Of a stretch of 64,000 nucleotides of DNA, positions 13,612 to 25,505 are shown piece after piece (position 1 is the stretch's first letter; each line of letters opens with the position of its first letter). The stretch is from Zhengitettix transpicula (lineage: Eukaryota > Arthropoda > Insecta > Orthoptera > Tetrigidae): contig CM073595.1 in the NCBI GenBank assembly GCA_037074705.1, positions 70,480,139 through 70,544,138 on the forward strand. The letters are read 5' to 3'. Made by a program: the position numbers and the translations under genes. Under the pieces are notes generated by a model that was not told where the DNA came from, ran no database searches, and saw only the letters and a list, made by a program, of their open reading frames with translations.

Positions 13612-13690
13612 AAAACATACCAAGGTATCGAAACGTCGTCATAATAAAAATTAAAAAGTGTCTGTATAAGGTCATCAATTGTTTTATGTC
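13612..13690 (+). mobile_element. Hammerhead-like tail, family alpha, first tandem copy
   Basis: ATAC-CAAG-GTAT hairpin then C, GAAACGTCGTC (13630-13640), followed by a family-specific tail (GTGTCTGTATAAGGTCATCA) shared with 18951-19045 and, inverted, 36966-37052. The CTGATGA box is missing on the 5' side, so it is truncated. It runs straight into a second copy at 13684. Confidence 0.6.
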
Positions 13691-13750
13691 GATACCAAGG
13701 TACCGAAACGTCGTCATAGTAAAAATAAGGTCATAAATTGTTTTATGTAT
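13684..13750 (+). mobile_element. Hammerhead-like tail, family alpha, second tandem copy
   Basis: GATAC (13691-13695), CAAG loop, GTACC (13700-13704; one A/C mismatch), then GAAACGTCGTCATA. The tail AAGGTCATAAATTGTTTTATG matches the first copy with an internal deletion. The head-to-tail pair, with repeat starts about 75 bp apart, resembles the partial tandem arrangement typical of Penelope-like elements. This is an inference from arrangement only. Confidence 0.6.
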
Positions 13751-16700
13751 GTAAAAGATGAGGAATTGTAAGCAGAGCATGAACCACATCTATCTTGGCG
13801 AATATTTCAACCAGCACGTAGTTGTGTTTACGGCTCATGTCCGTTCCTAAGCTTCCTCTGAATTATGCATTTCAAGCAACCACTAGTCTCTCTTACCTCT
13901 TCTAATTAAGCGAAAATGTGCTCTGTTTTAAAGCACGTTGTCGTTATTGGGCGCGAATTGGGGAGTAATTTGCACGGGTGCGCGGAGCGGTTAAAAAAAC
14001 TAAAAAAAAACACGGTCGCCATCACTGGGAGAGCGATTGGGCCTCGCTGAATCTGTAAATAGAGTTTTGTATTACAGAATTCTGAGTAATACTGGGCTTT
14101 GTTATCTATACATAACGGCAGAAATTACAATGGCACTCGACGATCTGTGTCGTGTTTTCACTTAACATAATAGGATCCATGATAACCAAATATAAGTGAA
14201 CAGAATCGACTGTTAATTTTATCTGAAGTTTGAAGGTAGCACAGAACGAAATTTACTACAAAACAAATAACACTACTATAAACAAATTAATTATTTAATT
14301 GTGAATTTGATAATAGGTTGTGTATTAACGACGGTATTGTTGGTGATATTTCACAAGTGTCAGGTAAGAAACTCCAGTATGGAAATTCAGAAAATTGAAT
14401 AGAAATTTAATGCACACATCATATGAAAAAACATAAAAATTTCGATAATTTAAGTAATTAATGTTTATATTCAATGAGGCAAAGGGTGAGTGGAGGTATT
14501 ATGCCTTGATCACCGTGAAAAATATAATTTTAATGCAGATCGTCCCATGATTTATAAAATATAGTAATGTAGCTGCTAGCAAAGTTTGATCTTAGTTGAG
14601 CAGCTCTGACGTCACTTCATGTAGCAGAACATCTCCAATAAAACCGAGCATAAATCGTATTGATATATTGCTCTTCCCTGCAGTAAAGCTGTCGATCTAC
14701 CCTCTCAAGGTATTACTCTGTCTGTACTGTCCCACTGCTGAATTATTCCTCACAGCAAACAAGCAAAATAAATTTTCATCTTACTTAGAATTTAAGAATA
14801 CAACAAGTTCTCACTGTACAGTGGACACACTTCAGTACAAAAATTGATATTTATGGGTTTTTAGTTCAGCTGTAGATAACGGAAATTCTTATATTCATCA
14901 GTTTTTAGATTTTCAAGTTTTAGTATGGCGTGAAAAGTAGTTTTAAGTGACAGCTTTTCCAAATTATGAGAAAATATGAACTCTCAAAACATACTGTTTA
15001 AAACACATAGTGAATGTTTATTACAAATTTTATGCAGGTATTTGTGTAAAAATTATTTCATTTTATCTGATATATATTTTAAATACTAATCATATATGGG
15101 AAAGAAATAATCGAAGAACTAATCGAAAGGGAAACGTAAATAACACATTTATTCCTTGAAAGGCTTCCGCACTAACCACAAACGAATAAAAAAATTAAAA
15201 AATTACTTTTTAAATATCGTATATTAAGCATATAAATTTCATTATCTTTTAAACATGTCTCATCCGCTCTTGTTGGTCCCCATTCCAATATTAATTCAGG
15301 GAACAAACCCTAATCAAGAGAACGAAATTTGTTTGCGCAGAAAAACAGTCCAATTCCCTCGACAAACTAGTCATTTGATGTGGCATTAAAATTCAATTCC
15401 AGTGGCGAAAATCAAATTAATGCCTTTTGCTCGCATTTGAAACGATCCTGGTTAGAAAAAGCGTATCTTGTTGGTATGCTACATAACATATTGCCATATT
15501 TTTAAAAATATGAAAATACTGATACGCCCTACAAAAATAAGTTTTTGATATCATGGTATTGCAAAAAAAATAAGCCCTATAGGTAAAAACAGTGCGTATA
15601 CTTTAATTTTTTTATTTAAATAATATTTTCACCCTTTAATTAATAATTTTGAATTTAATATGACTAATATACGATTTATTGTTCTTTTTGTATTCCGTCC
15701 CCATTTTAAGAAGAAAACTAACTAATAATGGTCTATAGTATTTAATTTTGAAACCCTGAAGTTTGAGTAATCATTTGTAGACAAAAAATCGCTATTTTAA
15801 CACGGAAAATAAGTTATAATTTTCTTAAATATTGAATTTTAAAATCTGGAGGAATTAAGAAAATCTCGGCAATATTGCCATTATCGTCTGCACACAAAAC
15901 AGTCACAATTTAAAAACTATAGTCAGTTTTAAATCAGAAGTTAGTTCATGGTTAGTTCCCGAGAGGGATGTGACCAATCAACCAATCACAACGCTTGAAA
16001 TGAAGCAGCGTTGCCCAACAACCACGATTTTATTTTACTGTTTTCAGAATAAGTCGTTTATTTCGTGTGTTCTGTTTTGGCAACAGTGCTTCCCGTCACG
16101 TGGAAACGCGAGGTGACTTCTAATACAAAACGTACTATAATTAAGAATTTCGTAAAATATTAAATTTTGAAAATGGGGAGCTTTCGGCAAAATTGTCGTA
16201 ATAACGTTTTCACAAAAATAATTGTTTGTGTACAGATGATTAAAGTGGCGACTGATCTTAAACATTGGTCTTAGAATTAATTTTTTTTGTTAATTTCAAC
16301 ACGTATGCACGTTTTATTAATTACACTGTAGTGTAGCCATTACTATAAATAAATTCATGTCCACAGAATTACAGGATATTCTCTACTCGAACATTTCACT
16401 AGATACTTTTTTTTTTAATATTTTCTCGCACTCGTGTTCTAACTTCACCTTGATACGCAACATGACACAGACTTCGGTCGTATGTAAACTAAATTTGATG
16501 ACTAACAAAATTTCTGCTCTGTATCTCGGAACTCAGAGTTCCTGAAAGGTTCCCCAGCGGAATATTCAAATAAATATTGTTAACCTATGAGTAAGCCAGA
16601 TATGCAAACCCACACACAGACACTTTTACAGACGCGGAGAATGTAAGCAGGAAACGTCAAAAATCTTACATAAACAGGATTTTCCGTGTGTCTGACGTGT

Positions 16701-17244
16701 AAACCCCTTCAATTTAATACAGAAAAAGTTCTTTGCATATTATCGAAAATAAAACCATCCGATTATGGATTGTGTCGTAAATTGATTTAAAGTTTCACAT
16801 ATTAAAACAAATTGCTTTTTCATTAATACATTGGTGTGACACGCATAGGAAGCTTTTAATGTGCAGTTTCCGGAAAATGCAAGCGGAATGTTGTACATGG
16901 CTGGAAGTGTTCTCTCGTTTCCATATTCATTATCCCGGATAATTGACGAACTGAACCCGAGAGGACTATCTAATTGCAATGTTCCTATTTGCCGAATATG
17001 TACTGAAGCGTTGTATTACTTCGTTGCTTCAATTTTGGTATTTCGTAAAAATATAGTGCATGAATATCATATATAATAAACGAGTACGACAATTTCATAA
17101 TGTGCGAAATTTAATTATAATTTCCGAAATATAGTGCAATGAATTATATCAAATGTACCGCTCACAAAATATTCCATCCGTATTTTATAATCTTCTTCTT
17201 TACGCTGGTGCCAAATATTGACCTTAGTTTATGTGAATCCAGCC
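13751..17244. other. A+T-rich stretch, no gene seen
   Basis: No recognisable gene. A GC-richer block at about 13920-14050 and short open frames at 14596-14847, 16044-16265, 16357-16545 and 16740-17076 (both strands) show no domain, signal peptide or repeat structure I can name. Confidence 0.5.
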
Positions 17245-17672
17245 TATCTAATAAATAAAAAAGTGTATTTGTTCGTGTGTTTGTGTGTGTGTGTCAGATC
17301 CGCATAAAAATCTACACCCGTGACTTAAATTCGTACACGTGTTCCTTCCGAACCGGAAACTAACACTGTGGGGATAAGACACGTCTACCACTCCCCAGGG
17401 ACTGTGGTGGACGAGGGTGGAAATTTTCAAACATTCTCGAACGGCCGATATTTGCGTCGGATAAATATTTTTCGGGGTGAAAATGATTGATAGTATTTCT
17501 ATCTATATTTTTGTGTATAATTTCAACTCCTTTCGGCATGGGAATGGAGCACCCTTAGGAGTGTGGGTGGAGGGGCGTTACAAGGAAATAACGCGAATAC
17601 AACGGGGATTGGAGCCAAATCCGGAGTTATGAATGTTGCTGCGTTTCATTATAACAACCCGTGAAAAACCGT
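17245..17672 (-). mobile_element. Family R interspersed repeat, copy C (near full length)
   Basis: One of the two most complete copies. Read on the minus strand: a decayed 5' end (about 17650-17672), the CGGATTTGG-type module, CCACCC-rich stretch, GGCATGGGAATGG/GTGCCGAAAGG-type module, ATCATTTTCACCCCG, CGACGCAAATATCGGCCG, GAAAATTTCCACCCTCGTCC, a GTCTTATCCCCACAGTG module, TTCCGGTTCGGAAGGAAC, ACGTGTACGAATTTAAG, then a CA-rich microsatellite and A/T tail. The ordered modules match copy G (41612-42035) across the whole length. Non-coding. It ends in simple repeat, as retroposed elements often do. Confidence 0.85.
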
Positions 17673-18950
17673 CATACTCTCATATATAAATTAGTTTGAT
17701 TTTATTTGATAATTTATTTGAACACAGAAAGAATAAATATTTCAATGTGAAATTCATAAGATGATAGTTTATTAGTTACTATTATTTCTAGTGCATTAAT
17801 CAATAATTTCTATTTTATGCTCTAAAGAAAGGAATTATAGTCTATATCAGACCAATATTCTCTCACTCGAAAAATTTCTTTGAGAAATACTTTGTTTCCT
17901 TTTTTTAAGTTTTCTTTTCAAATGAGTTGCACAAATTGATCTCTTTAGTACCTTAGAAATAATACTAATGGAAGCAAACTGTTAGCCGAATGTAACAAGT
18001 GCATATGATAACGAAAACCGTAATTATAAACGTGACAATGAGCTTCCTATTATTAATATAAATATAATAATTATAATATGTCTTTCTTTGTATTAAGGCA
18101 TTCAATTTTAATGCTTCCTGGAAACATATTTAAAGCTCTCAGGTGCTCTCAGGTGCAGGAGAAGCGTATAAATAACAATAGAATACCATGGTGCACAAAG
18201 GCGTTCGTAAAAAAATATGACGTCGGTTCAAAGAAATGATATTGCTTCTTCAAAGAATGAACTTCATTTTCTAAATAAAAAGTTTCTAAAATATACAAGG
18301 AAAGGTAAACTCGTAATTCTGTGCTAAGCGGATTATGAATTCCAACGAAGACTGAGAATTATTAAAGTGCATGAAAGGCAGTTGGAAGTTTCGATTATAA
18401 AGATAATAATAGTTATAATATGCTAATTACGAAACAACTTGAACTGTTAAATATAATAAAATAATAAGACTACCTTAGAAATTTAACAACTATATGTTAT
18501 TGTTATCAGAACACTAACGTGTTAACATGGTTTAATGAATTGTAATTTATTTGGGACCATTGAAACTAGTAGACACGTTAAATGTCTTAAACTAATCTTT
18601 GAAACTGCGGCCTGTTTTAATTAGCATATATTTAAATACTTAAAAACTCCAAATTGGGTAATTTAGTTAATTTTAAACAGACAAAGAACAGGACCACCCT
18701 ATTGACATATATTGCATTTATTCATGTTCAATATTCTAGTACAAATAACAAGCTACTTACAAGATCCTGTAGTAATTAAATAACCCCTTTTCAAAAAACT
18801 AGTTTACTTATTAACATAATAATTACTTTCAGTGCTAATTTGTTATAATAACTTGGTAAGTTGGTCGTTATTTTGTTTACTTTAGATCGTCTTTGTTTAC
18901 TTCGTACAGTTAGTCTACATATTAATCATTTGCAATTACATACTCTTTAG

Positions 18951-19045
18951 GATAATACCTGATGAAGATACGAACTTGTATCGAAACGTCATTACACTAT
19001 AAATGAAAAATTAAATGTCTGTATAAGGTTAATAATTAAATTTTT
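18951..19045 (+). mobile_element. Hammerhead-like retroelement tail, family alpha (best copy)
   Basis: Contains the best-preserved plus-strand core (see 18959-18990) and the alpha tail (ATGTCTGTATAAGGTTAATA), which aligns with 13612-13750 and with the minus-strand copy at 36966-37052. The element ends in A/T-rich sequence. It is likely a short remnant of a Penelope-like or related non-autonomous retroelement. No protein-coding part adjoins it. Confidence 0.65.
18959..18990 (+). ncRNA. Hammerhead-ribozyme-like core
   Basis: CTGATGA (18959-18965), one extra A, stem II GATAC (18967-18971), loop GAACTT, GTATC (18978-18982), GAAAC (18983-18987), GTC (18988-18990). In a hammerhead these are the conserved CUGAUGA box, stem II, the GAAA box and the GUC cleavage triplet. 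Stem III here would be only the A-C/G-U pairs of ACGT, with no loop. That geometry is unlikely to cleave as a monomer but could form in a dimer because ACGT is self-complementary. The extra A before stem II is a departure from the canonical core. Confidence 0.5.
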
Positions 19046-19401
19046 TAAAAAAAATTTCATTCACAAATAAGAGTTAAATGTATTTAAGATCTCTACCACT
19101 TATACCCTTTTTGCTTAACATAATTATTAAATAAATAAAGTTAACCTATGGTCTTAGTTTGTAAAATTATTTAGCATATTTTGGTTGGTTTTCAATTGGC
19201 GATCACGTTTGTTACTAGTGAGAATCGTGAATTGGAAGTTAGATTTTACGTTTTAGAATCAATTAGACAGTGCACGATAATTATTTTTACGAAGGAAGTA
19301 CAGTAACAGTGAAATATTTACTGCATAAGCGTTTGGGATTAATATCAATTTAACTCGCCAAATGATACCGTAATTTGATTCAATAGGAATTGGGTCCGAT
19401 T

Positions 19402-19453
19402 ATTTTAAGCTGGATATTTAAGTGGAATCCACTTTTCCTATCCAGTTTAAAAT
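19402..19453. repeat. Long imperfect hairpin (54 nt)
   Basis: An outer stem of about 16 bp pairs ATTTTAAGCTGGATA with TATCCAGTTTAAAAT (one G-T pair). A small internal loop and a 6 bp AAGTGG/CCACTT tip follow. It could be a tiny palindromic element or a transcribed hairpin. It is shorter than a typical insect pre-miRNA. Confidence 0.5.
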
Positions 19454-21540
19454 ACGGGAGAGCGTTAGAATGTTTTTTAAAAAAATTGGAGATGTCACTC
19501 TGAGGTCCAGGTGCAATGCATTTACCGTAATCTCAGTCTTCCATCAGGTTGCTTCAGTAACTAATCCGTCTCCGTGATTGGCTTAAAAGGTGTCTCGTAT
19601 GGAGGTTACAAGTGTTTTACATGTATACTAGAAAAATATGTTTTTTAAAAATAATTGAAAGCAACTATTTTCCTAATTCAACAGTAATTTTTCCTCTACG
19701 AAAATTAAAATCTTTAAAATGTTTGAATGAAACACGTGGCTTCTAAGTCTATACCAGGACATTTTCACTTTAAAAAAAATTAAATCTATGTAAATGTAAT
19801 TTTCTATGATCAAAGAGACTTGGACGGTTTCTGTTGAATGGAAGGTTTACTTTCATTACTAGTAAAGTTATGGTCTGAATTATGACAGACCCAAGACTAC
19901 GAATTTGTTGCCTTTAGTTCGATCTAGCAATGAAGCAAATGGTGTGAGGTAGTAGCAACTAATATCTTAGAATAATTTCTTTTAATGTAAAGAGAGAGAC
20001 AACAGTTTTAATTTTTTAAACTAGAAAGAAAGAATGGTAAAATCGAAAAGAACATCTTTAAAAGTAGGGCTAAAACATTTTTCTCGAGGTACAAATGTTG
20101 CATGTTCTAATTAATAAAATTTGGAAATACATATTTTGCCAAATCTGTTTAATATTTATTTAACATAGAAGTTACATAAATTTTCTACTCTTATAAGTAT
20201 CCTTATAGTTTTTAATATTTTTCTTATTTTTATCATAATATCTTAATTGTCCCATAGTAAATATTTCCTCTTATATTTATGATTACAACAACGCCAATTA
20301 TCCCCCCAGATTGTACCAATTTACCACACATTTCTATAATATTTGATTAGGCTTACAACAAGTTTATTGGCCTCATATAATTTTACTGTGGCGTATATTG
20401 AATGCCCTCAGCCTAGGCGTTCTCCCAATATTCGACAGTGTTACGCCGCAATACTATTGAATTATCGTCATATCTCCTACAGAATTAATTATTTAAGTTC
20501 ATGAAGTGGTGATGAAGCTCAGTTTCCTTTTCGTCCAATCAGAGATTCTGTACCAGTGTCCGTAATTCCCACCACTATCTCACCTTTTTTTTTAATTTTC
20601 TGGAAAAACTAATACAACACCAAGTTCGGTTTGATAAACTGAAGGAGTATAATTATTATTATTTAATTATTCTTTCCTCAGTAAATCCTTTAGTTATAGG
20701 ATAAAAGATTAAATGTTATAATTTTTTTGTGAAATACTGACTTCGTATTCAGTATAATAATATTTTATAACCTGTAATAATGCATCTGCCTCTCATAATT
20801 GTATGAAAATACAACGACAACATAATAAAAAGTGTAAGAATAAGAAATGAATCAGAGTTGAATCAAAAATATAAAGAGCAAGAATTAGTTTGAAGTAAAT
20901 GTGAATAATATTGGTCTTATTATTGATAAACAATGTAATACAATACAAACGCATTTATTTCCCCGGAATTCCAGTCCTCTCTCAGTGAATAATAAAGAAA
21001 AACATCTCTTCTCGGCCAAGGAGCAACAGTATCTAGCCTCCATATTAAAATTTGTCCAGATTATTTGTTAAAATATTTCCACAGAAAGAAATCTCTCACC
21101 AGCAATTTAACATATAATCTGCATACTTAAAAATGCAGTAATTTTCATTCATTAAAAAAATTATTCTCGTCGTCACATTAAAAAAATTATACACTAATTA
21201 CAGCGGAAAGGAATCTCCGCTCGCGGCCCACGATATCAATACTCCATGGAGTTTCGTATCACAGAGTTAGAAAAATAAACACGATAAAATAATTATTACT
21301 AGCATAAAAAAATTTAGAAAACAGTGACTGGCGTAAAATGGCATGTCACAACTAATTAAATTAGTTCACTAACGTATGCGTTAATTTAGTACGAAAGCAG
21401 TTTTTAGCTTTAACAATCCTGTCCTGCATATTATGAGTCCATTTACATTTTCAAGAATCAGGCATTTTCATTGCATTCCACTTTTGACATACATTGAATA
21501 AGCTTGAGATGAAGTAAACGGCTAGGTGATTCCTATAGGT
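19454..21540. other. A+T-rich stretch, no gene seen
   Basis: No recognisable coding or RNA feature. A short patch near 20400-20450 is GC-richer. Nothing more can be supported. Confidence 0.5.
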
Positions 21541-21724
21541 CCTTCACAACAATATGACAATCGTCCAACTTCGTGTCAGAATAGACGCAGAGACATGTGC
21601 ATTTGAACGCAAAGCCTCGTGCCGATCCTTCGCAAGATTAGCTACCGTGTAGGGTCGTTGCTGGAACTGAATCTGCTCTAATCTCATCGGAACGATATTA
21701 CGTACCTCTTTCAGCTTATAAAGT

Positions 21725-21900
21725 GAGAACACGATCTGAGGATGTGTACGCAGAATCCGTGCGGCGCATGCGTGTGCGTGTTTGTCCGCGGCGAGGCGGC
21801 GAGGCGCTTCGTCAGTCCGCAGCGACGCTCCTCGGCGCAACGACTCCGTAAGTGCGATCTTCTTACACTTGCACACGCCTTAGCGGTGACGCCATTCACA
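21725..21900 (+). promoter_or_regulatory. CpG-rich block, candidate promoter and non-coding first exon
   Basis: This is the most CpG-dense stretch in an A+T-rich window, concentrated at about 21750-21850. TCAGTC (21812-21817) matches the arthropod initiator consensus TCAGTY, with the A at 21814 as a possible start. GTAAGT (21848-21853) is a consensus 5' splice donor. Read together they suggest a short 5' untranslated exon on the plus strand splicing to an exon outside or far downstream. There is no convincing TATA box or downstream promoter element. Overlapping open frames on both strands (21544-21876 minus, 21742-22032 plus) are expected where GC-rich DNA lacks stop codons and are not called as genes. 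Confidence 0.35.
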
Positions 21901-22992
21901 CAAATTACTACAAAATACAAAAAAATATCTGGAGCGAGGGCTTTCAGGAGGTGGACCGTTCATGTTTCGTTGACTAACTCTGATCATCAGTTTGTTAAAC
22001 TTATATATTTACCCTTTGACTTGGTTTGTTAAAACTTCAATCATTCCTTGGAAATATCTTTCATTGATTCACTTTCTAAATACAAACTTATATAAACTTT
22101 CAGACGGTATTTAGTTTTAAAGTTGTTCTTCTCAGTCCGACATACAGACGACCACCATTATATCACTTTTCGTAATTTATATAAAAATCATTTCTCATTA
22201 TTTGTAATTGTTATCTGACTATTATCTGACTCTTGGTATACAGTATTTTATCACAAATTCATTGATAATCCCTTAGCGAAACATCGGTTTATCCGTGGTC
22301 GTTCGCCAGGCTGAAGAGTTTCGGGCAAAAGGTTAGACTACATTCCACTTAATTTGTACGTTCTTAGAATAAAACCTTTACTGGTGTAATTGAGTATCAA
22401 GGTTAGGTGGCAGAAACATGCAGTTCCGTCATTGTCTAGCTCCTCTATGCAACAGATCACCTGTTGAAGCCACCATCACCTGGTTCGAGCGTGTGAAAGC
22501 CTCGGAGAGAGCGAAAATCAATTCATCTGAAATTCAAATTACCTGACGACAATGACTGGCTTCATTTACTTATACCACCTATCCATTCAGAAATACTACA
22601 GTGGTCAACTCAGATCATGTTAGAGAAATTTTAAAATACATTCAAAGTGTCCATCTGTTGTAAACCAATAAATTAAATTCCTTAGTGTGTTTCATATATC
22701 GTAGAAGAAACACTGTGAGGCTCAATCTTGATTAATAGCTCACTTAATTACTCCAAAATAAAGATTTTCATGCCACTCCGTTGCATCGATGATCTCTACT
22801 CCTCATTTTACCAAAATATAAAATTATAATTTCTTATTTATAATGCAATTTCAAATTAGATTATACACTAAAATGTCCGCAATACTCCAAGGAGTAGACT
22901 CAATTTAGTGACTACAACGAAACAATTTTATTTATTGAATATTTTAAGAATTATTCTAATTTAGAATGTAGTCTTCCTCAGTGTACAGAATT
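21901..22992. other. Stretch without recognised gene
   Basis: Intermediate base composition at 22260-22550 but no motif, domain or repeat I recognise. Confidence 0.45.
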
Positions 22993-23131
22993 AATAAAGT
23001 CTTCTTCTCGGTCTACTAACCGAGTAAACAATTGTATTTGCGACTATTTCTAGAAGACGATGGCAGTGAACGTCATCGAAACGTCGCGAATTCAATTGTT
23101 TACTGCGTTAGAAGACCGAGAAGACTTTATT
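22993..23131 (+). mobile_element. Long inverted-repeat element with hammerhead-like core
   Basis: Arms at 22993-23044 and 23083-23131 are imperfect reverse complements over about 45-50 bp. They share AATAAAGTCTTC...TCGGTCT...TAAACAATTG and end in GCGAC/GTCGC. Inside the hairpin lies AGAAGAC, GATG (23059-23062), an 11 nt loop, CATC (23074-23077), GAAAC (23078-23082) and GTC (23083-23085). In a type I hammerhead layout, the arms correspond to an extended stem I closing directly on the GUC triplet. The CUGAUGA box is degraded (CTAGAAGA). A related left arm occurs at 44793-44850 and a related left end at 49927-49980. The role in the element's life cycle is inferred. Confidence 0.6.
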
Positions 23132-25380
23132 CAATTATTATAATGTTCCCCAGACTGTAATTTCTTTGCGTTTTTATTTATATTTAAATATTTTAAGATA
23201 TTCTGGTAGTTTTTAAATAACAATGTTAAATAAATCGTCATATTTACTTTATTAAAAGAATTAATGCAATCAGCCAGCCACTTGAAATGCTCGGATCATT
23301 CATGAATCTTGCATTTAAATGTGAAATATGGATATTTTTACTCGCCACCTGACCAGTAGATACATCCAAAATTATAATTTGGTAAATTAATTAGTTGATT
23401 ATTTACGCTATCGAGACATACGTGTTATTAAAATCAAACTGCAAGGGACACAAATAAAAATGATCCAATACAATTTTAATTTTATCAGAGGCATTTGGCC
23501 CTCTAGTTTTTTTGTCGCCCGTAAAAGTAAATCTCAATTATAATTAATCTTGTGTTAGAAGAGTATTTATTACTTGTATTTTCTATTATACTGTACCGCA
23601 ACGCAAACATATTCCTTGTTTCCCCGCGAGTTATGAAATGGCATCCAAGACTGCAGAATTCATGGGACGTTTTATGGAGGAGAGCTAATTTTCTGTAATA
23701 TGCAATGCTGAAGTGTTCTTCGTTGCGCGAGACCGTAAGTTTATGCTTTCAACGTTCTAGATGCCAAACATTTTCGTTTGCAATTAATCAGCTCGCTTAT
23801 CATAATCAGTTTTAATAGCAGAAAAAAAAGTCCTAAATATTAATATTTTAGAATGTTTTCGACGCTCTATTCTTCGACGAATTATTGGTTCATTACCAGA
23901 TAAAATATTTTAAGTAACCAATTTATAAGTAAAGGGGTGACTCTCCGATAACTTCAAACAAACATTTTGACAGATAGATCTAACGTCATTTTAATCTTAT
24001 CCGACGTTCACCTTCATATTATTTAATTTTAGTACATTATTTTTACTACATCAGGACTGAATCTTTCGTTTTAGATATCGCTACGTTCCGTGGATTTCAT
24101 ATCAGTATTTATATAAAGTTTTTGTACATGGTTTCATTAATGAATATTTAATAATTCAATTAATTCTTTCAATTAAACATTAAATATATATATATATATT
24201 ACAGAAATACAATTTTGTAAAGTATTCAGTCGTTTCTTAAATAGGATTAAATAAGTTATGCATGTTTTAATAGATTCATTTTTCCGAAGTATTCACAGGG
24301 ATCTGAAAGTTGTAGAAACGTTTTATTTTAATATAATTCGGTTAAAATCCCAAGATAATTTATTTCTTAGAATAAGACTAATTAAAGTTAAATTTATAAT
24401 TATTAATTTTCATAAATATGTTATAATTATATACTTGAAGTTTTAGAAATACATATATTTAAAGTTATGAGTTTGCAGTTATTTGATGAAAGCTTAAAGT
24501 AGATTCATAAAAGTGCCTTCAAAAGGGTATATTTTATTTAAAGTCTCCAGATAAGGAAGCAGTAATTAAGAGGGATTTATTGGTTTTCCTTTCATATTTA
24601 TACAGAAAAATGCAAACGCCCTGCTTTTAAAGTCACGATGTAAAATATATTAAATTCTGAACTTATAGCACTATCACGTGTGTGTATTTACGCTGGATTG
24701 GACGTTAAATTATTCACACGAATTTTAATAACGTGGCATATAAAAGTAAATTAAATCCCTAATGAAACTTCAAATTGACATTAGTAAAAAATTGAATAAA
24801 TTATTACTCTTTTGCGGATTACTTTAAAATATTTTAAGTCCTTAAAACCAGAATATGAGACGACTTCCTCCTACATGTCAATAATATGATATTAATTTTA
24901 TTTATTTGACATATATTATATAATGTGAGTTATTAAAGAATACAATTGTCAGGAAATTTAACCAGAACAGTAATACTATAATTTACGAAGAAAGTATTTG
25001 ACATTAAACAAATGTATCCGCCGTGTTGTCGCGTCAGTTGTTTATACTTCTTTTTTTCCATTTACCAAATGTTAGTCATATTTCTCCTAGCCTGCAATTT
25101 TGAAGATAATTACTGCCGCCGATTAGTGTGTTCCGATTTCAGCGGTTTTGTTTGTTTTTATATATTCAAGTCTCTAATTGCGCCCCCAGTATAAAACTAC
25201 CGTTTATCCGACCTCGTATAAAAGTTAAAACAGCGTTGGGCTGAAATAAAGTTTCAACCTCGTACTACAGTTTCAAAAATATAGCAGAACATAACAAGCT
25301 GACGTGAGAAATTATTTGTTTGGAAATGGGATGCAACGATTTTGCATTTAAATATCTAAATCTTTAAGAATTGTCGAATA
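23132..25380. other. A+T-rich stretch, no gene seen
   Basis: No recognisable gene. A short AT microsatellite lies at 24184-24199. Small open frames at 24258-24446 and 25012-25194 are low complexity without recognisable features. Confidence 0.5.
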
Positions 25381-25446
25381 AATGCTTATTAATTTTGGTT
25401 CTTTTGTGTTATAAATGCTTATTAATTTTGGTTCTTTTGTGTTATA
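25381..25446. repeat. Tandem duplication, 33 bp x 2
   Basis: Two consecutive identical 33 bp units starting AATGCTTATTAATTTTGG at 25381 and 25414. Confidence 0.95.
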
Positions 25447-25463
25447 AATTGCATGGTTTTATT

Positions 25464-25505
25464 TATTTTGAAAGGTGATATATATATTTTGAAAGGTGAT
25501 ATATA
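25464..25505. repeat. Tandem duplication, 21 bp x 2
   Basis: Two consecutive units of TATTTTGAAAGGTGATATA plus TA at 25464 and 25485. They lie 18 bp from the 33 bp duplication, so two independent duplications are clustered. Confidence 0.95.

Noticed and set aside
16651..16662. GGAAACGTCAAA, resembling the hammerhead GAAACGTC box
   Set aside because: No CTGATGA-like box or stem II lies upstream.
21544..21876. 110-codon minus-strand frame over the CpG-rich block
   Set aside because: GC-rich DNA lacks stop codons by composition, frames are open on both strands, and there is no recognised domain.
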